Origin: Nemophila menziesii
Lineage: Eukaryota > Streptophyta > Magnoliopsida > Boraginales > Hydrophyllaceae
Direction: 5' to 3'
DNA length: 64,000 nucleotides
Assembly (NCBI GenBank): GCA_029959085.1
Contig: JARWIR010000038.1
Span: 6,332,915 to 6,396,914 of the forward strand
Of the stretch, positions 25,500 to 38,213 are shown piece by piece. The translations under genes and the position numbers were made by a program. How positions within the stretch are numbered: position 1 is the first letter of the stretch; every line of letters begins with the position of its first letter. Below the pieces are notes generated by a model, which saw nothing but the letters and a program-made list of their open reading frames with translations, did no database searches and had not been told where the DNA came from.

Positions 25500-25866
25500 G
25501 GTATGAATCTATGTTGTAATGTGGAACCTACAAGAAAAGTGGAGGCTTTCCCTACTTGCTAAGATTTATGATATTAAAAGTGTGTGAAAAAATAAAGGAT
25601 TATTTCATCGTAATAACAAATGAGAATCATGAATATGTTAGTTCTACATTTGTCTATGTGATAAAAGATGATGGTTGCAACGATAAAGTTGTACTAAATA
25701 TAGCTAAATGTGCTAAACTTACCAACAATTTATGGAATATTGCTCGTGATTTCAGTATTACTCTTTATAACTATGAAACACTTGGTGGAAATCCTAAGTT
25801 CAATAAGAAACTGAGTAGAGTTTATAGTTTCATAAATACTCTAAAGTTAAGTGATGTCCACTCATA
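25500..25866 (+). pseudogene. LINE AP-endonuclease remnant
   Basis: A 103-codon open stretch starting at 25556 contains STFVYVIKDDGCNDK, LWNIARDFSIT and ETLGGNPKFN. These align with the VYG-N, LW and GDFN...E..GG blocks of plant LINE endonucleases, which nick the target for priming. The catalytic DFN is altered to DFS and the flanks are degenerate. Confidence 0.6.
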
Positions 25867-26339
25867 AGTGTGTGCTCAAAATAAATGGGAATGTCACATT
25901 AAAGAGAAAATTGATAAATTCTTAGCTGATAATCAATTCCATATGAAGTTTCAAAATTCATGAGTGTCTAATATGTTTGCAATAAGGTTTTATCACTCGT
26001 CTATAGTGATATACTTTGACAACTGAGTAAAAAGCAAATCCAAGATATTTGTGTTAGAAAAACATGGATCAAAGATAATAAATATGCTTAATTAGTTAAT
26101 AATACTCTGGACAATACCAAGAGTTATACATGAAAATGTATTCAAAGATGTGATAAAAATTATCTACACTCGCATGAATGTTAGCTAGATGAAATAAGAA
26201 AATACCAAGAGATAAAATAGAGAAGCTAAAAGCATCATTAAAGAAGTTGAAGAAATAATTAATAATACTAATAATTGGGATATTAATATGTTTAATTAAA
26301 ATGTTAAAATATTGGAGACAATATGGTTTGAGGAGGAAT

Positions 26340-27300
26340 AGCATTTGGGCTCAAGATCAAGAAATTGTTGGCCTGAATTGGGTGATATGAACAAAAAATT
26401 AATAAAGCCCGTGACAATGTATGAACTCAAGAATGTTGTATGGTACTTGGCAGTGATTAGGCCCAAGGACTAGATGGCTTCTCAAGGTTCTTTTTTAAAG
26501 ATAATTGGTAAATGAGAAAGATTGATCTACTAAGAGTGGTCACTAACTTCCAGCATAATATGAGTGATATTACGTCTATTAATAAAACACTTATTACTAT
26601 GGCCCCTAAATTCAATGAATCTAAGAATATAGGACAATACAAATCTATAAGTTATTCAAACTATATTTATATAATAATAGCTAAAGAATTTGTTAAAAGA
26701 CTACAACCACTAATGACTTTGCCAATATAGAAAAAACAAACAACCTTATACCAGGCAAATCTATTTAGGAAAACATACTAATTGCTCATAAGAAATGTGA
26801 TTTCCTTAAAAAGAGAATAAAAAACTCTAAATTATATTATGCTTCCATAAAAGCAGACATACAAGAAATATATGATCACATTGAATAAAATTTCTTGGAA
26901 GATATGTTAAATAATAAAGGTTTTATAGTAATTGGGTGAAGTGGGTAATAGTGTGTTTCAGGATTGTATTATATGTAGTTAACTATCATGGAAAACATGC
27001 CTATTAAAAACCTTACTAGAAGACTTAGGCAGGAGGATGCCCTACCCCGGTTCCTATTTTTCTTGGGTACTCAAGCATTGACAACTCTAGTTAAGGATAT
27101 AATGAATAATAATTTAATTAAAGACAAGGAAATCATTAAAAAAAATCCCTACTTTGACACATATATTGTTTGCTAGCGACATTTTATTCTTCCTCAAAGC
27201 TAATAAGGAAGAATTCACTTCTTTCAGTCAAATTTTGGATGATTATGTAATGTCTACAAGTCAAAAACTGAATTTAAAGTGAAGTGCTTCATTTATTTTG
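26340..27300 (+). pseudogene. LINE reverse-transcriptase remnant
   Basis: Open pieces keep the RT block order: SINKTLITMAPKF with IGQYKSISYSNYIY (26512-26730), then TRRLRQEDALPRFLFFLGT (from 27009; RGLRQGDPLSP block), then HILFASDILFFLKANKEE near 27160-27230. In the last block the catalytic FADD motif reads FASD, so one essential Asp is lost. Frames differ between blocks. The element is inactive. Confidence 0.7.
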
Positions 27301-28239
27301 CAAAAACATCCCCATTAAGTCACTAATTCACTTGTACCTATATTGAGAGTGAATAAAAAAAAGTGGGGGAGATCCAAGATAAAAGCTCTTAAATGGCTTA
27401 TAGATAGAATAATGACCTAAATAGAACATTTTCATACTAAATTTAATCTAGATGGTGGTACAGAAATTATGTTTAAGTCAGTAAATACAAGATTTGTTAG
27501 TTTATGTGATGTAAGTATTCAATAATTATAGTGTAGTTTGTGACCATATTAAAAGTATTATGGCTAAATTATAGTAGGGAAATATAGAGAAACATAAAAT
27601 ACATTGGGAAAATTATTAAAAAATTCAAAAAAGGTAATCTAAATAGGGGATTTGGTTTTATAAAAATAGTCTTATGAATAAATATTTATTAGCCAACTGT
27701 GTATGGAAGCTTATGCATAACCAGTATTCTTTATTAGAAAAAGTTTATAAAGGAATATATCACAAGACTCTGTCCTTTTTAGAAGATTAACATGGCCAGA
27801 TTTCTTCATGGGGAGGAAAGAGTGTCCCCATGGTGCGATAAATGTTTGAAAAAAAGTGATACTGGAAAAAAATAGAAAATGGTGAAATGTTAGAAGTATG
27901 GGAGTATTCCTGGCTACTAGGAGCAGAAAAACTTAACAAGCCTCAAAACACCAACATAATATATGTAAATGACTTATTTTTACAAATTTATATAGTTTAG
28001 AATGATGAACTTATCTATAATCATATCAATTGTGAAGTAGAAAATGGAATTATCAATATTAAAATCCCCCTTCCTTCCTTATATAGCTTGTGATGATATT
28101 ACATAATGGAGACATACTAAATATGGTAAAATTACAACTAGCAGAATATATCACAAGATAAAAGAATATGAGGAGGCTTTTGAGAGGATTGTGAATAATG
28201 AAATGCCCTCAAACTCTTTAAAGCAACAAAAAATTATAT

Positions 28240-28480
28240 GTTCCACTATATATGGATTAGCCATACCCCCAAAGTCAAGAATTTTCTTTGGAGGTCTTGT
28301 AAAGGAGCTTTAGAAACTCATGATAACATGTTCAAGAGACAATGTGTTCTAAATACTACTAGTAAAATCTGTAATTTATAGGTCGAGACCGCTAAACATC
28401 TTACTTTTTAATGTAGTTGGGCAAGAGTTTTATGGTTTGATACTCATATTGGAATGGTCTGTTTGCATAATAGTACCTAT
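28240..28480 (+). pseudogene. LINE zf-RVT domain remnant
   Basis: Readable pieces such as SHTPKVKNFLWRSCKGAL and ETAKHLTF match the zf-RVT zinc-binding region (PPKVKxFLWR..., ETxxHLFxxC) that follows the RT in plant LINEs. It is broken by stops. Confidence 0.55.
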
Positions 28481-28681
28481 AGGCTTTAAATTTGGCTTCT
28501 AAACTTAATCAAATTTAGGTAGGAACATAAAGAGGATAAGTTTCCTATATCTTAGATAGTATCATAATCGTTTCCATATATGGTACACTATAAATAAGAT
28601 CGTTTTTAATAACAAACAGATTGACCCTCTGCATATTGCTTATAAATATAACCTGCATGTGATGATTTGACTAATGTATAT

Positions 28682-30237
28682 TGATGTCTCATATTTTGTA
28701 ATAGAAAACTGTACCACAACACATCTTTTTAGGAGTTTATTGTACCTATTTGAGGGCTTATTCCCTATTATTTTTTATATCTTACATTCTGGTCTTATTT
28801 TGGAGATATTGCTACCTTTAAAGATTTTATTCATTAATTGTGTGTTGAGCGTGTATATATTAGGTGCATGGATGATTTCAGAGACCAATATTATGAGGAT
28901 AAGTCAAGAAGTCGAGTCCAACCCCAAGCCAAGGCGTTGAAAGAGCAAAAGGTCACTATGGAAAAGATGGAGCGCTTATCAGCAAAATATTGAAATCACT
29001 TGATTAAGTCACCAAAATTTATTGGTCAGACTTTTAGGTGAATTTCGATTTGATTTGGATAGAGATTCAAGTCAGTAATGCTTGGAAGGTGACAGAAGTC
29101 AATTCATAGTCAAGATGAAGAATTTATGCTAATATTTCCACTGTGGCTCGAACCAGTCCAACAATTAATAAAATAGGTTTAAGATATATTAACCTACATA
29201 AGTAGACGCAATTGGACCCAAAGCATTTTATATCAGCTATAAAGTCATTTTAGAATCTCATAACAAGACACTGCGCTATTTTGAGAGCTAGGAAAGACCT
29301 GGGAGCATGGTGGGGAAAAGGAGAAGAAGGATTCCACCATTTTTGCCATTTACCCGTTTTCAATCAATTCTTAGCGTATTTTCCTTTTGTTTTCCATTCG
29401 TAGCATGACTCTTACATTTTTTATTATTTCTTTTCCTTATTTAATTACGAACTAAACCCTCATTGTTTGAGGATCGCTTAATGTGTGAACCTTAGAGGTT
29501 AATCTTGATGTTTTCACATTATATGTAATTGAAGTGAATTTTATTCCATCGACTTTATGCTTATGATTATTTACTTCTTGTAGCTTAATCAAGTATTGGG
29601 CAGTGTTAGTAATTTAGACTATTGGCTAGGAAGGGGGTCGGATACATACGTAGCATATAGACGTTTGGTGTTTGTTAATGAATCAGGAGGCTTGACTAAC
29701 CAAGAAGTCAATAGGATCTAAACCACATTGTGTTCGAACGTATTTTAGGGTCACTTAGGGAGGTCTCCAGTGTCGTAGGATAACTTCTTATCTACCTAGG
29801 AGGGATTTGGGAAGAATGTTGAATCCTGAATAGTGTGAGAAGATCACTTCGCCCTTATATCTATAAGCACTAAGTTAACTATCTTTGGGTATTACTAGCA
29901 AAAATCAAGCATATCTCTCATAGATTTCAACTCGTTTAGTAGTTTAATTTACATTCTTTTTAGTTTTTTCCTTTATTTTCTTCTAAATATTTTGAGTTAC
30001 GTTTTATTATTGGATCTTAGTTCTTATAATTAAAACCCCATCATATATAATTAGTTTAATTACTTTGATTTGCAATTTACTCTACCTTACTCGTAAACAC
30101 AATCATCTTCACCTTCATAGTCCATGTGGAGACGATAAACCTCCCCCTCCCCTTACATACCTATTATCACTTGTCAATGCCCCTTACACTTGCGGGTATA
30201 AAATCCTATTCAAAAGGCACTCCCTTCCTATCCACAA
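28682..30237 (+). mobile_element. Putative 5' LTR of Athila-like element E
   Basis: Starts TGATGTCTC like the other Athila LTRs here. It shares blocks with the F LTR, including TACACTTGCGG near the 3' end (30187) and the block around 29620-29850 (AGGAAGGGGGTC, CACTTCGCCC). The 3' end near 30237 is inferred. No PBS follows, so the start of the internal region appears deleted. Confidence 0.45.
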
Positions 30238-30574
30238 GAAGGTATGATTACTACTAATGAATTGGCTGGTACTTTGAATAAATTTATGATATCATCTAGT
30301 AAAAAATTGACTAGGACCAAGTAAACGTTGAATTCTCATTCAACCACATTGAAGATCACTAAGGAGTGGAAAACAACTACCCCTTCCCTTAGTAGGTGAG
30401 GAAGAAAAACAGTTAGTTGCCTTCATTCGAAAGATAATTGAAGATGTCACAAATGAGAAAGAACCTCAAAGATGAGGTAATCTTTGAAGAGTGGGTCAAT
30501 GATGAGGAAAAAGAAGTAGTCAAGAATCTGAGTGAAGAAAAAATGAACAATATACGAAAAAAATAGTTGTTAAT
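30238..30574 (+). pseudogene. Degenerate gag sequence of element E
   Basis: Codon-like but frameshifted sequence leading into the gag tail. The Gag core and zinc knuckle are not recognisable, so most of gag was lost. Confidence 0.3.
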
Positions 30575-30900
30575 GAGAACCTCCCCCTCCATTTCCATGA
30601 TGAAAAAGAGTACAAGAAGTTTGTTGACATGGTGAGAAAATTACAAATCGGTTGTCATTTGTGGAAGCCATCCAACGCATGCCGAAATATCTTAAATTCA
30701 TGAAGGATGTGCTATCTAACAAACGGAAATTCTTAGAGGGAGAGATGGTCGGTTTACTTGAGGAATGTAGTGCTATATGATAAAGTAAGTTGCCTCTAAA
30801 GTTAAAGGGTCCCAGATGTTTTAACATTATAATCTTCATTGGTGAAGAGTGAACCAGGAAAGCTCTATGTGATTTTTAGGCCCGAGTACCGATCTCATTC
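30575..30900 (+). pseudogene. Athila-like Gag/protease junction remnant (element E)
   Basis: The first part encodes PPPPFP, then SFVEAIQRMPKYLKFMKDVL and SNKRKFLEGEMVGLLEECSA. This conserved linker, also seen in F (residues 590-663) and B, lies between Gag and the retropepsin. A protease fragment (KALCDF, then stop) follows. Frames shift several times and the rest of the protease and the RT are missing. Confidence 0.7.
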
Positions 30901-30939
30901 CAAACTCATTTTTTGAGAAGTTTCACATGGTTTGAGAAG

Positions 30940-31299
30940 TTTAACATGGGTGTCGTGTTGGGTCAATGCAAAGATAAAGTATTCCATGCTATATATTATG
31001 TGAGTAAGACTTTCCGGGTGCTTAATTTAACTATTCTGTGGCCGAGAAAGAGTTGTTGGTCGTGGTGTTCGCATTTGATAAGTTTCGTTTCTATCTTCTT
31101 GGAGTGAAAGTTGTAGTTGACACAGACCATTCGGAGATCAAGTATCTTATGGATAAAAGGTCGCAAACCGCATCTTATTTACTGGGTACATTTGTTACAA
31201 GAATATGATTTAGAGATTCGAGACTGGAAAGGAAGTGAGAATCAAGTAGTTGATCATTTATCTCGCCTTGAAGGCTCTCTAGTTAACACAAGACCATAG
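30940..31299 (+). pseudogene. RNase H remnant of element E
   Basis: MGVVLGQCKDKVFHAIYYVS is the start of the Ty3/gypsy RNase H; frameshifted pieces ([25 protein letters not shown]) follow, then [18 protein letters not shown] and [10 protein letters not shown] from the ORF beginning at 31117. These match the Athila RNase H that degrades the RNA-DNA hybrid. The reverse transcriptase core that should precede it is absent, which implies an internal deletion around 30900. Confidence 0.75.
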
Positions 31300-32146
31300 T
31301 TGGTCACCGAGGTAGACACTGATAAACAACTCTTTGCACTTAATAATGCTTTTACACCTTGGTACGCATATGTAGTAAACTTCATAGTGAGTGGAATATT
31401 TCCCAAGGAATTTAGTCCACAACAAAAGAATAGGTTGCTCCGCCAAGTAAATCAATTCCATTGGGAGGACCCTTTCCTTTTCAAGGTATGTAGTGATCAG
31501 ATGAGTAGACGGTGTATGTCAGATAACAATGTTTGTTTAGTGATTGTGAGTTGTCATGACTCACCCTATAAAGGACATTTCAATTAGTGATAGAACGGTG
31601 ACAAAGGTACTTCAATTCAGGTATATTGGCCTTCCATCCATAGGGATTGCCACGATTATGTGAAGCAATGTAAGAGGTGTCAATTCACAGGTAACATATC
31701 AAGGAGAGACGAGATGCCATTTAATAATGTGTTATAAGTGGAGATTTTGTATATTTGGGGTGTTGATTTCATGGGACCATTTATATGATCCCATGGTAAT
31801 AAATATATCTTGCTAATTGTCGATTATGTGTCAAATTGGGTTAAAGCAGTAGCATTACCGATGAATGTTTCACGATAGGTAATTAAGTTCTTAAAGTCAC
31901 ATATCGTCATGATATATGGAACGCCTAGAGTGATCATTAGTGATGGAGGTATGCATTTTGTAAACAAGTATCTGAAGGAGATTCTAGCAAAATATGGGGT
32001 GAGGCACATGGTGTCCACTGCATACCATCCGCAAACGACCAGACAAGTTGAAGTTTCTAACCGAGAGATAAAGTCAATTTTTGATAAAGCTATGAGACCA
32101 ATGAGGAAGCATTGGTCGAAAAATATAGATAATGCACTTTGTCCCT
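31300..32146 (+). pseudogene. Integrase, N-terminal part (element E)
   Basis: The HHCC region is spread over frames: CHDSPYKGHF near 31555, then CKRCQFTGNISRRDEM near 31670. The core follows, with DFMGPF (first catalytic Asp) near 31765, and GTPRVIISDGGMHFVNKYL and TAYHPQTTRQVEVSNREIKS in the ORF at 31909. The integrase is cut after NIDNAL by the solo LTR at 32147 and resumes at 33647. Stops and frameshifts make it inactive. This is the only pol-type integrase core in the window. Confidence 0.8.
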
Positions 32147-33646
32147 TGATGTCTCCCTATTTTTCATGAATTAATCCTAGTTGGAGACATCATTTTAGGT
32201 GTATTTATTAGGTTATAGGTCGACTTTCTCATGATTTAGTACACTTTCCTATTTTGTGTCTTGATTTAATTATTTATTATTTTTAGAGCATATTGGGTTT
32301 AATTATTTATTTAGTGCAAAGCTTTAAAGATATATGGTAATTAATTAGAGGCCAAGTTAATTCTAAGAGATAAAGGAAAGAGGATAAACATGGAAATTGG
32401 AGATAAAGGCAAGAATTATGAAAAAGGAAAAGATAAAGTTGTCATATAAATATGAATTCCAGCAGCTACGACCACAAAAGGGCTTATATCTCAATATTGG
32501 CTAGGAATTTCGAAGAATGGTCTACATCAAAGTTAAATATCTTTCCTAGACGATCAGTTTCGACTATTGGAACGCGTCAAACGAATAAGTATTGAATCAG
32601 TTACGGCCAAAACAAAACACCATCAAAATCTTACCTTTTCTAGATTCTAGGGTCACAAATTTGAGTTGGGCTTGGAGTCCAATACCTATCTTATACTCCA
32701 AGAAACGAATTAGATCTTCATATACCCTATAAATACAACCTCTTATCACAAGAAAATCATCCTTGGCAACCCTTAAGCCAAGAGGAAGCGTACAACACAA
32801 GAGAAGAAGTCTGGAAGGAGTTGAACACCATATCATGTCTTCTTCAACCTTTAAATTTGTAAGTTCTTCTTTTTCTTTCTATTTGATTTGGGATACATCG
32901 TATTTAAATTGAATTCATGTTTTATTCTCTGTTTATGTGTTTTGATTTAATGTTTGTTTTCCTTGCGGTGCGCAACGTATAGGATTACCTTAATAGTAGT
33001 TAGATGGTCACCCGGAAGGGGTGTCTAATTATTGAAACACCACATAACGTTTAGAACAAGGCTTAGACCTGACAAATCAGCCTAACTAGATAATCACTAG
33101 GGTATGTTTTCACCACTATCACCATGTTTGGAATTGAATTGCTTAGGGCCTTGGTGGCGCTTGATAACCCTAAGTTTAGGCTGCCTCGTGGTTGTGTTGT
33201 AGCCCCCTCAGTCGCTCTCAAGGTCTAAGGTATGGGAATTTAGAATCCTGATTATTGCATATCTCATGATTCACCCTTACACAATAGAATAAACAAAACT
33301 AGTGGGGATTACTTGCAAATATCTTGAGCTAAACTACCATACTATTTGCTCTTCTCTTTTATTTAATTTTCTGTCTTTTAATTTATTAGTTAATTTTCTA
33401 GTTCTTAATATCAAACAAAAATCTCTTTTCCTTTATTTTCATGCATATTAATTTGTTCTAGCTTTTAATATCTGCACTCGATTATTTGCATAAGTTCTTC
33501 CTAACCTTCGTAGTCTCTGAGGAACGAATCTTACTTATTCATTAAAACTTGCATACGTCATGTATACTTGCAGAACCATGCTAGGCTAGGGTGTCTATTT
33601 TTTCACTTATTTATATCATCTTTTTATCGCACCCTAGTCGACACCA
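32147..33646 (+). mobile_element. Solo LTR nested in the integrase of element E
   Basis: A 1500-bp LTR (TGATGTCTCCC to GACACCA) splits the integrase reading. Target duplication TCCCT (32142-32146) and GCCCT (33647-33651) differs at one base. The interrupted coding order (DNAL, then PYRSAIKT) confirms insertion into a pre-existing pol. It belongs to the same family as the solo LTR at 12797. Confidence 0.9.
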
Positions 33647-34140
33647 GCCCTACCGATCTGCAATCAAAACGCTCGTAGGTGCATATCCATATCTAATGGT
33701 GTACGATAAGTCTTGTCATTTACCACTTGAGCTTGAATTATGTGCTTATTGGGCGATAAAGAAGCTTAACTTAAATCAACACTTAGATGGTGAGAAACGA
33801 ATGATGCAATTGAATGAGCTTGATAAGTTTTGGTTTCGTGCCTACGAGAATGCAAAACTCTATAAGGAAAAGACATGACAACTGAATTCAAGAGAATAAG
33901 TCTGAAGTAGGATGACGGGTCCTCAAGTACAAATCCACGTTCAGCAACTATCCTAGGAAGTTGAGGTCGAGATGGTCGGGGCCTTTCATTGTTACTAAGG
34001 TCACACCTCATGGAACCATTGAAGTAGATAATCCAACCGAGCACCGTATTTTCATGGTAAACGACGATCAATTGAAGATATACCACAGAGGCGAGGATGT
34101 CGATAGAAAGGAGGTCATGTACCTCCTTGATTCTGAGTAA
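33647..34140 (+). pseudogene. Integrase, C-terminal part (element E)
   Basis: Resumes with PYRSAIKTLVGAYPYLMV and CHLPLELELCAYWAIKKLN, then ENAKLYKEKT. After a frame change comes the C-terminal domain: LRSRWSGPFIVTKVTPHGTI, later HRIFMVNDDQLKIYH, ending in TAA at about 34138-34140. The GPF-V module is the chromatin- or DNA-binding integrase tail, and corresponds to the short tail fused to Gag in element F. Confidence 0.8.
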
Positions 34141-35899
34141 TACTTGAGGTAAACCGTCAAACTTCACCGACGTTAAACAAAAGTGCTCTTGGAAGACATC
34201 CCATGTTTAATTTCTTTCTTAGGTAAATTCCATTTTGTAGTGTGTATTACTTTAAGTCTATTGCGTATTAGTTTCTTGCATTTGTAATAGTGTATAACAT
34301 TATAAGGACTAGAATGTGTATTTATGTAATATTTATAAGTAATGAGAAAGGTTGTGGAATTTTTTTACTTTACAGGTGTTAACCTTTGAATTTGGGGTGA
34401 AGAAAGCGCAAAAAATGGATACAAAAAGAATTTTTTCGTCTAAATGGAGTTTTGGAATAAATTTGGTGGTCAGGCATGGTATACCGCGGAAGCTGGGCGG
34501 TGTACCACATGGCACTTGAGCATCAACTCTTGTATCCTAGAAAAAATCCATTATACGGAGCATCAACATTTGTCCCGAAATTATGAAGCAAGGATAGGCA
34601 CACCGCGAGTAAAGCCTTATATAATGCTGGAAAAATTAGTAGCTCCAACTCCCTGGCCAAAATGTGAGTGTACGGAGCCAAAATCTGCGTCAAACGACAT
34701 TTTGTCGCGAAATTGAGAAACTAGGGACGGTATACCGTGGGTAGGGCTCGGTATACCACTCGTATAAAAGAGAATCTCCAGTTCCTTTGACAATAAGAGT
34801 TTATATGGAAGTCTTTATTCTGTGTGAAAGATGTACAAAACACAAGAAACTCACCATGGTATTATCGTGCATCTGGTCAGTGTGGCGCGGGTCGGTCGAA
34901 AGTAGCTCAAAAACCCTAATCCTTCACCTTCTTCCACATAGCCTCCTCCTACCAAAAAACTCCATTATGACGAACCAAAACTTCACACCTAATGCAAATT
35001 TACCACAAAAACACAAAAATTTCAACAATTTCCTTCTCACACTAATCCAAACACATATTCATATCATAAATCCTTCCAAAAACCCAAATATACATCCTTC
35101 AATTTCATTTTTCTTCTTCACCAAGAGCTTGAATTTCATCCATAAAATCTTCTACAACACACACACGTGTATATATTAACTACCAACTTCATAAATCACC
35201 ATAATAACATCAAAGCCATCATCAAAACATCAAAAGACACACAATTCATTCAAAAAAATTCAAACCTTAAGGGTTTGAAATCAAGAGTCTTTAAAGTTTT
35301 GGAGATAGCTTGCAAAGGAGTCATCCATGATATCATAACAATCCAAATTCATACGATTAAAGTTGGTACAATAGTTAAAAGTCTTCGTCTTTTTTTGCAA
35401 ACTTGGGAATTGAGAATTTGAGTTATATTATTGGGAATTGTGGATTGTATATGACCCTCGTGCTTCAGTGTAAGCAAGTATCTTTAAGTAGGTGACAATT
35501 GAGTTAAAGTGATTCATATCAAGGAAATTTGATTAATTCGGCCCTAGATTGTACGGTTACGAAGAATCAAGATGACTAGAAGAACCGACCATTAACCTTC
35601 AACCTAAAGACAAACGGTAATTCAGGAAAAGCGAAGAATTTCCGAATGAACGAGTAAGAGTAGTTGTAGAAAATAAGTAAGAAGAGGAAAGCAAATCCAA
35701 GTATGATGACGAAAGCAAAACCATGTTTTAGATAATATGAGATTGAGGAACCAGTTAATAGAAACACCAACAGTGTTGAATCACCATTAAAGAAGAAACC
35801 CACCGTTCAAAAGCGAAAAGCATATGTGAGTTGGGAAAGAATCAAAGACTCGATATTATTGTGATAGCGACAGACCTAGTGCTTATAGAGATATGTTCC
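34141..35899 (+). other. 3' noncoding region of element E (truncated)
   Basis: Begins with the CGACGTTAAACAAAAG box found after the coding region of all Athila-like elements here. It carries the GGTATACC palindrome pairs (34478-34757), a TATA box, a C/A-rich leader (about 34900-35260) and degenerate sequence. It is cut at 35900 by the inverted LTR of element D. Confidence 0.65.
34478..34769 (+). promoter_or_regulatory. Palindrome pairs and TATA box (element E)
   Basis: GGTATACC at 34478 with GGTGTACC at 34499, and GGTATACC at 34729 with GGTATACC at 34750; both pairs are spaced exactly 21 bp start to start. A degenerate copy lies near 34594. TATAAAAG follows the second pair at 34763. The arrangement looks like an internal promoter with paired operator-like sites. 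Function is inferred. Confidence 0.5.
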
Positions 35900-37365
35900 T
35901 GGTGGTTGGTAGGGTGGGATAAATAAATATAAATAAATATAAGAACTAGCACCCTAACCAATCACGTTACTCACTGCAAGTATCACAAAACGTAAGCAAG
36001 TTTAACTAATAAGTAAGATTTGTTCGCAGAGACTTAGTGTGTTAGAATTGTGGATTAGAAGAGAAAGTGTAATAAAGAATAATTGCATAGATAAAAATAC
36101 ATTAAAATAAACATGAATAATTGTGGAGAGATTGATTAAACTAAAAACTAATGCAAATAAATTAAATATGTAAGAATGAGATGAGAGATATAGCTAAGGT
36201 TTTCTAGTATGCACTTATCCTTCTATTTCTTCTACTAGTTGTAATGGTGATTAAAGCTCTTAGAGTAAGTAGCCAGGATTCTATATTCCTCCTAACCCCC
36301 TTCTTGGTGGACTTAGGTGGCGACCTAACAATTACCAGGGGAGTTGGGTAAGGGGACCCTACGCAATGATCGGTGGATAATCTCATATCCTAGTGACTAT
36401 CTAGTTAGGCAAGCCCGTCAGGATCATTACTGTACACTAGACGTTTATGTGGTATTTCAACAATTAGACACCCCTTCCGGGTGACCATCCAACTGCTATT
36501 AATGGGGTAGTCATTACTCATGCACTAGCAAGAACTATAGTCTATACATCAAAGCACATAAAACAAATATATAAAGGTTAAGAAGCTCAATCGATTTAAA
36601 AAGGTTTTTCCCAAACAAACTTAGAAGAAAATATATTTTAAAAATTATACATATGCAAAACCCAAGCTATGGGAAATTTAGTTCATGTTAATAAGAAATA
36701 AACTAAAATAAAGATATATATTGTCAACTTGCTTCTCATGATGACTTCTAAGAGTAGTATGAATTAATAACTAAGCAAGTACATATTTAAAATGATAAGA
36801 GGGTATATTTATAGGTGTTTTCTAACCCTACGTCGATATCTTTGAGTGGAAGGCAAGTAATTGGAGTCCAAGTCCAAGTCCAATTGAAATTTGTTTCCTA
36901 AAATATAGGACAAGATAAACACTGCTAAATGTTTTGGTCATATCTCCTTTGTTACTAGGACAAATTTCACGTACTTTATATCAAAACGACCACAGCAAAA
37001 AGATATATCTGAAACTTTAAAGGCTCGTCCAAAATCACAACCAATTTAAGGTTATCTTCACTTTAATGGACGTTGCTGCAGAATTAGCAGATTCATTTGG
37101 TAGCTTTTCTTTTCCTAATTCAACTTTGTTTCCTTTTATGTACTGATTCCTCCTGAATCTTCTTTCCTTAACTCCTTGTAATTGATTTGGAATCTAATTA
37201 TATTCCATAAACCTTAAGAGATTCACATTAACACACAAATCTCCAAATCAAGACACAAAATACGAAATTTCCTAATAATGAGAAAAAAACCCTCAACAAT
37301 TAATACAATACACCTAAAATGAAGTCTCAACCCTAGATTAATATATCACAAATATGGGGATATCA
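35900..37365 (-). mobile_element. 3' LTR of inverted Athila-like element D
   Basis: Read on the minus strand it starts TGATATCCCC (37365) and ends AACCACCA (35900), 1466 bp, homologous to the other LTRs. The PPT-type sequence (GAGTTGGGGGTCT) lies just upstream at 37366. D inserted into the 3' region of element E; the flank GTTCC at 35895-35899 is the candidate target duplication, but its partner is lost. Confidence 0.8.
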
Positions 37366-38213
37366 AGACCCCCAACTCAAAGTTGTACCTGATTCAATAA
37401 AGAATAAGAACATAGGGAAGTCTCTAAATACACCTACTACAATTAAGCACAATAAAAGAAGTTAGAAGAATGTGAATAATAAACTCAAAGAAACTACTCA
37501 GGAAATTTCATGTAATAATATTTACAAACTAAATTACCTGTACACTTATCATACAAATGATCAACACGGTTCAATTTCAAGACCAGGTTAGCTTTGCAAT
37601 GCACGAAGGAGAGGTTCTTCACTTAGTTTAACATGGAGGCTATAGATTGTTCATCGAGCCGAACTAGTATCCAATGATCCATCTAACTACTCTCTAATGG
37701 TTCGATTATTTCCAGATCACATAGCAAAGAATCATAAGGTCTTTAAGGTTTGGGACAGTATGATCGTATATTTGGATAATTTAGAGTGAGCTTTTGGCTC
37801 TCTTCTCACTAGCCATCAATGAATCGCCCTAGAGATTGAGTTACTCTCATAAAATGTTCTCACTCAACCCAATGATTTGATGCACTAATTAGCATCCCAA
37901 TAATCCAATATAAGGATTAAGATGATCACATAAAAATTCCACTTTGCCGGTCCAAATAATATATTCTTTTCATATCAATTCTATTTTCTAAGTTAGCTAT
38001 GACTCCCCTTTTTATGTGAGATATCATGCTACTTTTCCACATATATAATTCTTTTCTTTTCTATACTTTTTTATTTACTTTTACCCCAGCAAAAGGTTAC
38101 AATATAAAACAGTGAATTATCATCAAGAGCACAATACATAAGCTCACAAACCCAACCCAATAATATTTCCCATAATGGTGAACCCACCACCCCAAACTCA
38201 AGCTCTAAAACGA
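37366..38213 (-). mobile_element. 3' internal remnant of element D
   Basis: Noncoding 3' internal sequence matching the equivalent parts of B (49779-50640) and F (61500-62367): PPT, a GCCAAAAGCTC box at 37791-37801, a GTAACC-TTTTGCTGGGG box near 38080-38100, and a TTGAGTTTGGGGTGGTGGG box near 38183-38200. It ends at a junction with a LINE; the rest of D is missing. Confidence 0.7.

Larger units (their letters stand above)
23754..28640 (+). mobile_element. Decayed L1-type LINE
   Basis: A plus-strand non-LTR retrotransposon with recognisable ORF1 (DUF4283), endonuclease, reverse transcriptase and zf-RVT remnants in the expected order over 4.9 kb. All are broken by stops and frameshifts. No poly(A) tail or target duplication was identified; an Athila-type LTR begins at 28682. 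Confidence 0.8.
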
